This document shows positions 6,088 through 13,406 of a DNA stretch of 14,380 nucleotides, one piece after another. The stretch spans positions 1 to 14,380 of the forward strand of contig CAYRQT010000049.1 in NCBI GenBank assembly GCA_964426655.1, read 5' to 3'. This stretch comes from RGIG8306 sp964426655. GTDB lineage: Bacteria; Bacillota; Clostridia; Lachnospirales; Lachnospiraceae. The number at the start of each line of letters is the position of its first letter. The first letter of the stretch is position 1. The position numbers and the translations under genes are program-made. The notes below the pieces were generated by a model. That model was not told where the DNA came from and did no database searches. It saw nothing but the letters and a program-made list of their open reading frames with translations.

Positions 6088-6918
6088 CTTATCTTGCAAT
6101 GTCATTTTAAAGCCTTCAAAAATAAACTGGTCAAAATCCCGTTCACATTTTTTCAGTTCCTCCGGGGAAGTTACTGTCCATGCAAAGTTCATGCAGCGGT
6201 ATAGTCGGCGGCAAATCCGGCGGGACAGGTCTTTTTTAAAAAGGTGATTATAGGCAATAAAGTCCGGTTTGGTATAGAAATTGGTCAGCAGATGGGTCAG
6301 GAAGAAAAAAATGGGGTTGGTTATCCCCTCATCTTTAATATAGTTTGTGGACAGCTGTCCACGCACCACCTGAGGTCGGTTTTTCCTGTACCATCTCAGG
6401 GCAATGGGGTTAAATGACTCAATACAATACACTCCCTTGTAGACATCCAGCAGGGGCGCCACTGTGGGGCACAGATTTTTGTCCGTTTTATCCATTTTCA
6501 TTTCCACCAATAAGGGCGTGGCTCCATTGACTAGCGTCAGGACTTCCTGCAAAGTGGGAATGCTGCAATTGGTTCCAAATAACCGGTAGGCCTGAATCTC
6601 CGCATAAGTGCAGTCCCTTAATTTTCGATTTACTCCGCACACCCGCTTCAGGCTGCTGTCATGAAAAACCACAGGCACCCGGTCTTTGGTGAGCTGAACA
6701 TCCAGCTCCATGCCATAGCCCAGCTCCACCGCCCTGGCAAAGGCGGGAAGTGAGTTTTCCGGTCTGCCGGTTCGGTTATCGTGAACCCCCCGGTGTGCAT
6801 AGGGCCTGGCCAGCACTGCCTGATAGGACGGGCGATGCCTCATGCGCGGCATAATCAGCCATAAATACAGCAGCACTGCCAATGCAAGTGTTTTTCCCAG
6901 AACAATCATCCACTCCAT
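6070..6918 (-). CDS. Glycerophosphodiester phosphodiesterase family protein, membrane-anchored
   Basis: A 282-residue GDPD-family enzyme, which hydrolyses glycerophosphodiesters to sn-glycerol-3-phosphate and an alcohol, with a divalent metal. Seen: an N-terminal hydrophobic segment at about 5-23, then AHRG (H42-R43), PEN (E54-N55), the metal-binding pair ELD (E71, D73) and FHD (H86-D87) of a TIM-barrel phosphodiesterase; a later LLVEMKMDK supplies the usual Glu. All key residues are there, so it should be active. The basic stretch after the membrane segment (RMRHR) suggests a cytoplasmic catalytic domain, but the topology is not certain. The start at 6918 has GGAGG 6 bases upstream, only 16 bases after the DegV stop, so the two are coupled. 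Extracellular GlpQ-type use is unlikely without a cleavable signal. Confidence 0.93.
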   Translation of the reverse strand: MEWMIVLGKTLALAVLLYLWLIMPRMRHRPSYQAVLARPYAHRGVHDNRTGRPENSLPAFARAVELGYGMELDVQLTKDRVPVVFHDSSLKRVCGVNRKLRDCTYAEIQAYRLFGTNCSIPTLQEVLTLVNGATPLLVEMKMDKTDKNLCPTVAPLLDVYKGVYCIESFNPIALRWYRKNRPQVVRGQLSTNYIKDEGITNPIFFFLTHLLTNFYTKPDFIAYNHLFKKDLSRRICRRLYRCMNFAWTVTSPEELKKCERDFDQFIFEGFKMTLQDKKEKVS

Positions 6919-6934
6919 GTTTTCCTCCGCAATC

Positions 6935-7792
6935 TCAGGCTGGCCGGGTCATAAACAAGATGCCCAATGTATTTGGTCCGCAATGGCTGCTGATGGTGCA
7001 GCTGGCCTTGGTCACATGGATTTCCGAAAAGGGGACTTCCTCCAGAACCGTCTTTCTGACCATCTCTATGTGGGAAGGCGCTATGCCGGAATGGGTGATG
7101 AATAATCTGGAAGTGTCAATGAAGGAATGCCTGCCTAACTCCTCCCGGACATATTTCTCCAGCACCCGTTCCAGTCTCCCCCTATATTTTCTGTCCACAC
7201 CCATGCTGCCATCCTTGTTATCCACCACTATGCAGGGTTTAATACTTAAGAGATCCGCACCAATGGCAGCAACGGCCGAACAACGACCGCCGGCCCGCAT
7301 AAAGGTAAGGGTGTCCAGGATAAAGCTGGCATGGCTGTGTCTGGTCAGTGCCTGCATTTCTTCATAAATTTTTTCCGGGGGATGTCCCTCCCGAATTCTG
7401 TCCGCTGCCTTCAGCACCAGAAGTCCAATGCCGGTGGACAGATTTCCGGAATCAATGACATAGACATTTTCCAGTTCCTCAGCCGCAAGCCGGGCATTCT
7501 GGAAGGAGCTGGAAATGCCGCTTCCAAGGCTGAAATGAATCACGCTGCAGCCTTTTCTGGTCCACTGTCCGAAATACTCCAGATACTCTGCCACATTTAC
7601 TGCAGCTGTTTTTGGCAGGAGCTTTTTTTCATAATATACCTGATAAATTTCTTCCGGTGTAATGGTGACATTGTCCAGATAATCCTCACCATCCAAGATG
7701 ATATGAAGAGGGAAATAATGTACCTGATGGGCTTCTTTTAAAGCCGGATTCAAATCACAGGTGCTGTCCGCACTTAATATTACTGGGTTCAT
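6935..7792 (-). CDS. DegV family protein (FakB-type fatty-acid binding)
   Basis: A 285-residue DegV protein. Members bind a free fatty acid and, as FakB, present it to the kinase FakA for acyl-phosphate formation and phospholipid synthesis. Seen: N-terminal VILSADSTCDL, the HFSLGSGISSSFQNA lipid head-group block near the middle, VIDSGNLSTGIG, and C-terminal HCGPNTLGILF with the conserved His-x-Gly-Pro. Length is normal (about 280). Two adjacent ATGs exist at 7795 and 7792; 7792 is preferred because AGGTGG then lies 6 bases upstream. An earlier in-frame ATG at 7840 has no ribosome site and would add a tail absent from the family. It starts 63 bases after leuS, with no terminator visible between them. 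No FakA gene is in the window. Which fatty acid it binds cannot be told. Confidence 0.93.
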   Translation of the reverse strand: MNPVILSADSTCDLNPALKEAHQVHYFPLHIILDGEDYLDNVTITPEEIYQVYYEKKLLPKTAAVNVAEYLEYFGQWTRKGCSVIHFSLGSGISSSFQNARLAAEELENVYVIDSGNLSTGIGLLVLKAADRIREGHPPEKIYEEMQALTRHSHASFILDTLTFMRAGGRCSAVAAIGADLLSIKPCIVVDNKDGSMGVDRKYRGRLERVLEKYVREELGRHSFIDTSRLFITHSGIAPSHIEMVRKTVLEEVPFSEIHVTKASCTISSHCGPNTLGILFMTRPA

Positions 7793-7855
7793 CATCGTCC
7801 ACCTTTCTATATGATGCCACGTCTTCTCATTTCCAGTCAAAAGACAACCGATGCC

Positions 7856-10261
7856 TCAACGCTGTACGATGTTGACAATCTTTCCCGGAACATAAATCTC
7901 TTTAATGATCGTACCTGTCAGTTTGTCTGCAACCGCTTCTTTTCCGGCAGCAATGGCCGTTTCTTTATCGGCAGTTTTGGACAATTTTACGGTCCCTTTT
8001 ACCTTACCGTTGATCTGCACCGCAATTTCGATTTCATCCTCCACCGTTTTTTCCTCATCCCACTGAGGCCATGCGGTCTGATAGAGGCGCCCGCCATACT
8101 GCTGCAGCTCCCATAACTCTTCTGTCATGTGGGAAGCCACAGGATTCAACAGGGTAATGAAGGTCTTAAACTCTCCTCTGGTCACCTTTCCACGACGGTA
8201 AAAATCGTTCAGCAATGCCATTAGGGCAGCTATGGCCGTATTGAATTTCAGGTTCTCAAAATCCTGTGAAACCTTCTTTATGGTCTGATGCATTCTGGTG
8301 ACCATGTCCGGGCTGTAATCCGGTTCATCTGTCAGCATATCCTGCAGCTTCCACACCCTTTCCAGGAACCTGCGGCAGCCCCTTACCCCTTCATTGGACC
8401 AGGCCGCACTCAATTCAAAGGCTCCAATGAACATTTCATAGGTTCTGAGGGTGTCTGCACCATATTCATTTACAATATCGTCCGGATTTACCACATTTCC
8501 ACGGGACTTGCTCATTTTCTCATTGTTTTCTCCCAGAATCATGCCATGAGAGGTTCTTTTCTGGTAAGGTTCCGGGCAGCTGACCAGTCCCTGATCGTAC
8601 AGGAAGCGATGCCAGAACCGGGAATAGAGCAAATGAAGGGTGGTGTGCTCCATGCCGCCGTTGTACCAGTCCACCGGCATCCAGTAATCCAGAGCTTCCT
8701 TCCCTGCAAAAGCCTGGTCATTGTGAGGATCGGTATATCGCAGGAAATACCAGGAAGACCCGGCCCACTGTGGCATGGTGTCCGTTTCTCTCTGGGCGGG
8801 GCCCCCGCAATGAGGACAGGTGGTGCTTACCCATTCCGTCATATGGGCCAGAGGGGATTCTCCGTTGTCTGTGGGCATATAGCTGGCCACCTCCGGTAAA
8901 AGAAGGGGCAGCTCAGATTCCGGCAAAGGCACATAGCCGCACTTTTCGCAAAATACAATGGGAATGGGCTCCCCCCAGTACCGCTGACGGCTGAACACCC
9001 AGTCCCTTAATTTGTAGTTGACTTTCTTTCTGCCAATACCTTTTTCCTCCAGCCAGGCTGTAATGGCTTTTTTGGCTTCTGCCACTTCCAGTCCATCCAG
9101 AAATCCTGAATTGACCAGCTTCCCGGTGGCCACGTCTGTAAAGGCCGCCTCGGTGACATTGCCCCCTGCCACCACTTCAATAATGGGCAGGTCAAATTTT
9201 CTGGCAAAATCCCAGTCTCTCTCATCATGGGCCGGAACCGCCATAATGGCGCCGGTTCCATAGGTCATCAGTACATAGTCCGATACCCATACGGGGATTT
9301 CTTTTCCGTTCACAGGGTTAATGGCACTGATGCCCTCCAAGCAAACACCGGTTTTGTCCTTAACCAGCTCCGTTCGCTCAAAATCAGATTTTTTAGCTGC
9401 CAGGTCCCGGTACTCCAAAATGGCATCCCAGTTTTCCAGCTTGTCCTTATATTTGTCAATGAGGGGATGTTCCGGAGAAATGACCATATAAGTGGCTCCA
9501 AACAGGGTATCCGGTCTGGTGGTATATACCGTCAGTTTATCTTCCAGTCCGGCCAGTACAAAATCCACCTCTGCCCCTTCACTCCGGCCAATCCAGTTTT
9601 TCTGGGAAACTTTCACCCGCTCCACATAGTCCACTTCATCCAGCCCCTGGAGCAGTTTTTCCGCATAAGCCGTTATTTTCAGCATCCACTGGCTTTTGAC
9701 CTTGCGCACCACCTCACTGCCGCAGCGCTCGCATACGCCATTGACCACTTCTTCATTGGCCAGGCCCACCTTACAGGAGGTGCACCAGTTGATGGGCATT
9801 TCCGTTTTATAGGCCAGGCCTTTTTCAAAAAGCTTCAGGAAAATCCACTGGGTCCATTTATAATAGGCCGGATCTGTGGTGTTGATTTCCCTGGACCAGT
9901 CAAAAGAATAGCCCAGTGCCTTCAGCTGGCTCTTAAAATGTTCCACATTGTTTTTTGTCACAATTTTGGGATGAATCTTATTCTTAATGGCATAATTTTC
10001 CGTGGGCAGTCCAAAGGCATCCCATCCCATGGGATAGAGGACATTATAACCCTGCATTCTTCTTTTTCTGGCAATGATGTCCAGCGCCGTGTAAGGCCGT
10101 GGATGTCCCACATGAAGGCCTTGACCGGAAGGGTAGGGAAATTCCACCAGGGCATAGTATTTGGGCTTCGTCCTGTCATTGCCTACCTTAAAGGCCTCTT
10201 CCTGATCCCATATCTCCTGCCATTTCTTTTCCAAAACTTTAGGGTTATACATGCTTGTCAT
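7856..10261 (-). CDS. leuS: Leucyl-tRNA synthetase
   Basis: This 801-residue class I aminoacyl-tRNA synthetase charges tRNA-Leu with leucine in the cytoplasm. Seen in order: the HIGH motif as HVGH (residues 50-53), a Cys zinc cluster (CTSCK...CERCG) near 160-180, the CP1 editing domain with TTRPDTLFGA and GTGAIMAVPAHDERD, a second Cys cluster (CEKCG...CPHCG) near 430-490, KMSKS at 582-586, and the anticodon-binding and C-terminal domains. Its length matches bacterial LeuRS (about 805). The start at 10261 has AAGGAG 9 bases upstream; a second ATG three codons later would be too far from it. Its leader holds two hairpins but no T-box, the usual leucine control in Firmicutes. The degV and gdpD genes follow on the same strand and probably share its transcript. 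Confidence 0.98.
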   Translation of the reverse strand: MTSMYNPKVLEKKWQEIWDQEEAFKVGNDRTKPKYYALVEFPYPSGQGLHVGHPRPYTALDIIARKRRMQGYNVLYPMGWDAFGLPTENYAIKNKIHPKIVTKNNVEHFKSQLKALGYSFDWSREINTTDPAYYKWTQWIFLKLFEKGLAYKTEMPINWCTSCKVGLANEEVVNGVCERCGSEVVRKVKSQWMLKITAYAEKLLQGLDEVDYVERVKVSQKNWIGRSEGAEVDFVLAGLEDKLTVYTTRPDTLFGATYMVISPEHPLIDKYKDKLENWDAILEYRDLAAKKSDFERTELVKDKTGVCLEGISAINPVNGKEIPVWVSDYVLMTYGTGAIMAVPAHDERDWDFARKFDLPIIEVVAGGNVTEAAFTDVATGKLVNSGFLDGLEVAEAKKAITAWLEEKGIGRKKVNYKLRDWVFSRQRYWGEPIPIVFCEKCGYVPLPESELPLLLPEVASYMPTDNGESPLAHMTEWVSTTCPHCGGPAQRETDTMPQWAGSSWYFLRYTDPHNDQAFAGKEALDYWMPVDWYNGGMEHTTLHLLYSRFWHRFLYDQGLVSCPEPYQKRTSHGMILGENNEKMSKSRGNVVNPDDIVNEYGADTLRTYEMFIGAFELSAAWSNEGVRGCRRFLERVWKLQDMLTDEPDYSPDMVTRMHQTIKKVSQDFENLKFNTAIAALMALLNDFYRRGKVTRGEFKTFITLLNPVASHMTEELWELQQYGGRLYQTAWPQWDEEKTVEDEIEIAVQINGKVKGTVKLSKTADKETAIAAGKEAVADKLTGTIIKEIYVPGKIVNIVQR

Positions 10262-10286
10262 GATTTCGATCTCCTTTTTCAGGCGA

Positions 10287-10339
10287 TGACGCTTACGTCA
10301 AAAGAGCCCTTTCGTCATTTTTCAGACGAAAAGGCTCTT
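10287..10339 (-). promoter_or_regulatory. Two-hairpin leader of leuS
   Basis: Arms 10302-10316 and 10325-10339 form a 15-pair stem on the minus strand (AAGAGCC..CGTC with GACG..GGCTCTT; one G-U that would be C-A on the other strand) with an eight-base loop. Four T follow, which is weak for a terminator. One base away, TGACG-TAAG-CGTCA (10287-10300) forms a 5-bp hairpin just before the ribosome site. The CGTCA and TGACG words occur twice each, so the two hairpins could exchange partners. It may be an attenuator, or the terminator of the upstream EF-G-like gene. Confidence 0.5.
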
Positions 10340-10365
10340 ACAATTGCCTTTTCTATATGGATTTT

Positions 10366-10393
10366 ATTTTATCATGATATCCACCCTTGTCAA
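10366..10393 (-). promoter_or_regulatory. Promoter of leuS
   Basis: A perfect -35 TTGACA (10388-10393) and a -10 TAAAAT (10366-10371) are 16 bases apart on the minus strand, with a TG one base upstream of the -10 (extended -10). It lies just past the end of the EF-G-like frame at 10404. The transcript would begin near 10360 and include the two-hairpin leader. Confidence 0.65.
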
Positions 10394-10403
10394 TACCCCC
10401 CAG

Positions 10404-12494
10404 CTAAGCTTCCCCTTTTCCCTCCTTCTGTGCCCGTTTCTCTATCTCTCTTTTCTGGATATCCAGCGGAGCCTGCTCATAGCGGGAAAACTGATACACA
10501 AAATCTCCCATACCGCCGGTCATGGAGCGCAGATCTGTGGAATAGCCGTATAGTTCGGCCATAGGGACATCTCCATGAATGACCTGAATTCCCCCATGGA
10601 GGGATTCCATGCCCAGTACCCGCCCCCTTCTTCTGTTCAGATCTCCCATTATATCTCCCGCATACGCATTGGGAATAGTAATGTCCACGGAAGCAATGGG
10701 TTCCAGCAACACCGGTGCCGCTTCCAGCATGCCTGCCTTAAAGGCGTTCTGGGCTGCTGTTTTAAAGGCCATTTCTGAAGAATCCACCGGATGATATTAT
10801 CCATCCAGCAAAGTGGCTTTTATGCCATATCCCGGATAGCCTGCCAAAGGCCCTTTCAGAACGGATTCCTGTATGCCCTTTTCCACAGCCGGGAAATAAT
10901 TTTTAGGCACGGCACCTCCCACTACCTTTTCCGCAAATTCATAGGGCGTGTCCAGATCTCCTGAAGGCTCAAATTCCATGACCACCACCCCATACTGTCC
11001 ATGGCCTCCGGACTGTTTCTTGTGGATGCCCTGGGCTGTGGCTTTTTTACGAATGGTTTCCCTGTAGGCAATCTTAGGCTCTGTCAGCGCAATTTCCACC
11101 TTATATCTAGTTGACAGTTTGCTGGCCGCCACCTCCAGTTGCTGGTCTCCCAGCCCATACAAAAGGGTCTGCCGGTTCTGCACATCATTCATCGTTTTCA
11201 AGGTGAGATCCTCTTCCATCAGCCGGGACAGTGCAGCGGAGATTTTATCTTCATCTCCCTTATTCACTGCTTTATAACGTTTATAGGTATAGGGCACCGG
11301 CATTTCCGGGGGATTGTAAATCACTGTTGCCCCTTTCTCTGCCAGCGTATCCCCTGTGGTCAGACTGGAAACTTTGGTCAATGCCCCAATATCCCCTGCC
11401 CGCAGCTCCGGAACCTCAATGGTTTCCTTGCCTCTCATCAGATAGATTTTGGATATTTTTTCTTCCTGCTCCTTGTTGATGTTATATAATACTGTGTCCG
11501 GACGCAGACAGCCTGTAACCACTTTGATCAGGGAAAATTTTCCTATAAAGGGATCTGCCAGCGTTTTAAACACCTTTGCACTGACATGTTTTTCCTCATC
11601 ATAATCCAGTTGAAGCAGCTCACCTGTCTCGATGTCCTTGCCAAAAATAGGACGGTGGAGAGGGGAGGGAAAATATTTTTCTATGGAAGTCAGCAGCATG
11701 TTCATGCCTTGGGCATTTACCCCGGAACCAATCATAACAGGCACAATGGAACCATCTATCACATTGGCCCGTAGGGCATTGGAAATTTCTTCATAAGTAA
11801 ACTCTTCCCCGGAAAAATACCGGTCCATAAATTCTTCACTGGTCTCTGCTATGGCCTCCATCAGGGCCTCTCTGGATGCGCCCAAATGCTTCTCCAGATA
11901 AGAAGGAATTTCGCACTCTTCATATTCCGTGCCTTTGGTGAACCTGCGGCCCTTCATTTTGACCACATTGACAAAACCCACAAATTTTTCATTTTCCCGC
12001 ATGGGAATGTGAAGAGGGGCAATTCGCCGTCCGAATTTCTCGTTAAGTGCAATATTCACCTGCCGGAAGCTGGCTTTGTCATCATCCATACCTGTCACAA
12101 AAAACATGCGGGGAAGATGATATTTTTCGCAGTATTCCCAAGCTTTTTCCGTTCCTACCTGTACGCCGGCTTTGGCATTGACCACAATAACGGCCCCGTT
12201 CGCCACACTCAGGGCCTCTGCTACTTCACCCGCAAAGTCGAAGTATCCCGGCGTATCCAGAAAGTTCACTTTGATGCCCTCAAACTCAATGGGCACAATG
12301 GATGTGCCAATGGAAAAAAGGCGCTTTTGTTCTTCTTTGTCAAAATCGCTGATGGTATTGCCATCCTCCACACGGCCCTGCCGTTTGGTCACTCCTGTGT
12401 AATATGCCATGGCTTCCACCAGTGTGGTTTTCCCGGCGCCGCCATGGCCCAGCACAATGACATTGCGGATCTGACTTGATTCGTACACCTTCAT
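10404..12494 (-). pseudogene. EF-G-like translational GTPase (EF-G paralog) interrupted by an in-frame TAA
   Basis: Read through one stop, this frame gives about 696 codons, the full length of the EF-G paralog common in Clostridia. The intact part (10797-12494, 565 residues) holds the G domain: P-loop GHGGAGKTT (16-24), DTPGYFDF (80-87), then TGMD at 134-137 where EF-G has NKMD. Domains II, III and most of IV follow (HKKQSGGHGQYG). A TAA at 10797-10799 interrupts LLDG-YHPVDSSEMAF; relatives have Ser (GSYHDVDSSE). After it the same frame continues 130 codons (10404-10796) with normal domain IV-V sequence (LLEPI, GDLNRRRG, ELYGYSTDLRSMTGG). The start at 12494 is set by AGGAGG 7 bases upstream; longer starts at 12530 and 12521 have none. 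The gene should be second to a standard fusA elsewhere. Nonsense mutation, sequencing error or readthrough are all possible; there is no frameshift. Confidence 0.88.
10797..10799 (-). other. In-frame TAA within the EF-G-like gene
   Basis: The codon reads TAA in the context GGA-TAA-TAT. A single base change (C to A in a TCA serine codon) would explain it, since serine is the usual residue here and the flanking codons match the family on both sides without gap. The next possible initiation codon is a GTG at 10787, which has no convincing ribosome site. Confidence 0.9.
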
Positions 12495-12541
12495 AGAGAT
12501 ACCTCCTGTATATTTAGTCATCACACACATAATATAGTTAT

Positions 12542-12570
12542 ATTTTACTAATAAACCCTGTATTTTTCAA
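12542..12570 (-). promoter_or_regulatory. Promoter of the EF-G-like gene
   Basis: A -35 TTGAAA (12565-12570) and a -10 TAAAAT (12542-12547) lie 17 bases apart on the minus strand, about 48 bases upstream of the start codon. The region is AT-rich and lies in the divergent gap shared with the ThyX-like gene. Confidence 0.6.
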
Positions 12571-12625
12571 GTATTAGTTGTTATTTTGAACAATATTCTT
12601 TCTTTTCCAGAGGCTACTCCACCAC

Positions 12626-12654
12626 TGGACTTGACCGGACTTCTATGGTATGCT
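12626..12654 (+). promoter_or_regulatory. Candidate promoter of the ThyX-like gene
   Basis: A -10 TATGCT (12649-12654) with TG one base upstream (extended -10) and a modest -35 TGGACT (12626-12631) are 17 bases apart. Transcription would begin near 12661, leaving a leader of about 20 bases with an AGGGGG ribosome site. Confidence 0.45.
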
Positions 12655-12681
12655 AGGGCAAAAGGACCAAAAGGGGGTACC

Positions 12682-13305
12682 ATGATACAGATTGAAAGAA
12701 CAGAAGTAATGAACATGGACAATGCCATCCGGGGCGCCCGCAATCCTCTTAACAGCTGGAATCGGATGGATAGCGTCTATGACGAGGATGGCCGGTTCAT
12801 TCTGGGACCCAATGACCTTGGTCTGGCCACACGACTGGCCCAGGCCGGGCATGATCACCGTAAATATCTGCGCATGATTTTTGTGTGCACAGACATTACC
12901 GCCCCACTGTACTGGTGGAAGGAATATGACACTTATAAGGTGGCTACGGTGGCCAACTCCACCAGCACCATGCATAAAATTCACAGCAAGCCCTTTTCCA
13001 GAGAAGACTTCAGTATGGACCATATGACACCTGCCACAGCTACATTTATGGACACTGTCATTGCAAAGCTGGAAGAAATCCGACTTCGTTTTCTGGAAAC
13101 CAAGGACAAGGCGGACTGGTATGATCTGATTCAGCTGCTTCCCTCCTCCTACAACCAGATGCGTACCTGTACCTTTAATTATGAGACATTAATCAATATG
13201 TATCACGCCAGGAAAAGCCACAAGCTGCTGGAATGGCACAGTTTCTGTGACTGGATTGCCACATTGCCATATGCCAGAGAACTGATTCTTCTGGAAAAAG
13301 AATAG
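12682..13305 (+). CDS. ThyX-like protein lacking the RHRxxS signature (conserved hypothetical)
   Basis: A 207-residue soluble protein. Its overall pattern follows flavin-dependent thymidylate synthase (ThyX): an early AIRGARNPLNSW helix, then AQAGHDHRKYLRMIFVCTD, ITAPLYWWKEYDTYK where ThyX has a membrane-like AP-x5-RHR region, and a late NYETLINMYHARK..HKLLEWHSFCDWI resembling the ThyX helix that ends in R-x5-Q/EW. The ThyX motif RHRxxSxNExSxR is not there; EYDTYKVATVANSTSTMHK occupies its place. Thymidylate synthesis is therefore doubtful, and a flavin- or nucleotide-binding relative is a better guess. The start at 12682 is chosen for AAGGGGG just upstream; an ATG at 12586 precedes the likely promoter. 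It is a single plus-strand gene, divergent from the EF-G-like gene and closed by a strong terminator. The family link is from pattern recall and moderately sure. Confidence 0.8.
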   Translation: MIQIERTEVMNMDNAIRGARNPLNSWNRMDSVYDEDGRFILGPNDLGLATRLAQAGHDHRKYLRMIFVCTDITAPLYWWKEYDTYKVATVANSTSTMHKIHSKPFSREDFSMDHMTPATATFMDTVIAKLEEIRLRFLETKDKADWYDLIQLLPSSYNQMRTCTFNYETLINMYHARKSHKLLEWHSFCDWIATLPYARELILLEKE

Positions 13306-13312
13306 CAAAAGC

Positions 13313-13380
13313 AAAACCCGTATGTCAGTGCACTCTCCGGTTAGCCGGAACAGCCTGTGCCTGTCATACGGGTTTTCATT
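13313..13380. terminator. Bidirectional terminator between converging genes
   Basis: AAAACCCGTATG (13313-13324) and its exact complement (13365-13376) form a 12-bp outer stem. Inside, CAG-GCAC pairs with GTGC-CTG around one bulge, and TCCGG-TTAG-CCGGA (13336-13349) makes a tip hairpin. T-rich DNA follows on both strands. It begins 7 bases after the ThyX-like stop and lies about 30 bases past the surface-protein stop, so it can serve both. Confidence 0.88.
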
Positions 13381-13406
13381 TTTCTCAGGGTTTTCCCCCG
13401 TTTATT

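Noticed and set aside
8288..8899. 203-codon plus-strand open frame opposite leuS
   Set aside because: It is antisense to the leuS catalytic and anticodon regions, with no ribosome site and no family resemblance.
10262..10403. T-box riboswitch before leuS
   Set aside because: The gap is too short, and the T-box core (TGGNACCGCG) is absent. The GGGTGG at about 10382-10387 (minus strand) lies between the promoter boxes and is not part of a T-box.
9227..10564. 445-codon plus-strand open frame opposite leuS
   Set aside because: It lies wholly antisense to leuS and its leader, has no ribosome site at its start and no recognisable family sequence, and spans the leuS promoter. It is a by-product of leuS codon use.
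10404..10787. Separate small gene starting at GTG 10787
   Set aside because: The sequence is plainly EF-G domain IV-V in frame with the upstream part, and no convincing ribosome site precedes the GTG. It is treated as the tail of the interrupted gene.
11886..12479. 197-codon plus-strand open frame opposite the EF-G-like gene
   Set aside because: It is antisense to well-conserved G-domain sequence, with low-complexity composition and no start signals.
12627..12642. GGACTT direct repeat in the promoter region
   Set aside because: It is six bases repeated once, which is too short to separate from chance.
12631..12660. Alternative promoter TTGACC (12631-12636) for the ThyX-like gene
   Set aside because: It is only 12 bases from TATGCT, and the hexamer 17 bases downstream (TAGGGC) is a poor -10 box.
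12586..12681. N-terminal extension of the ThyX-like protein from ATG 12586
   Set aside because: There is no ribosome site at 12586, the region holds the likely promoter, and a strong site precedes ATG 12682.
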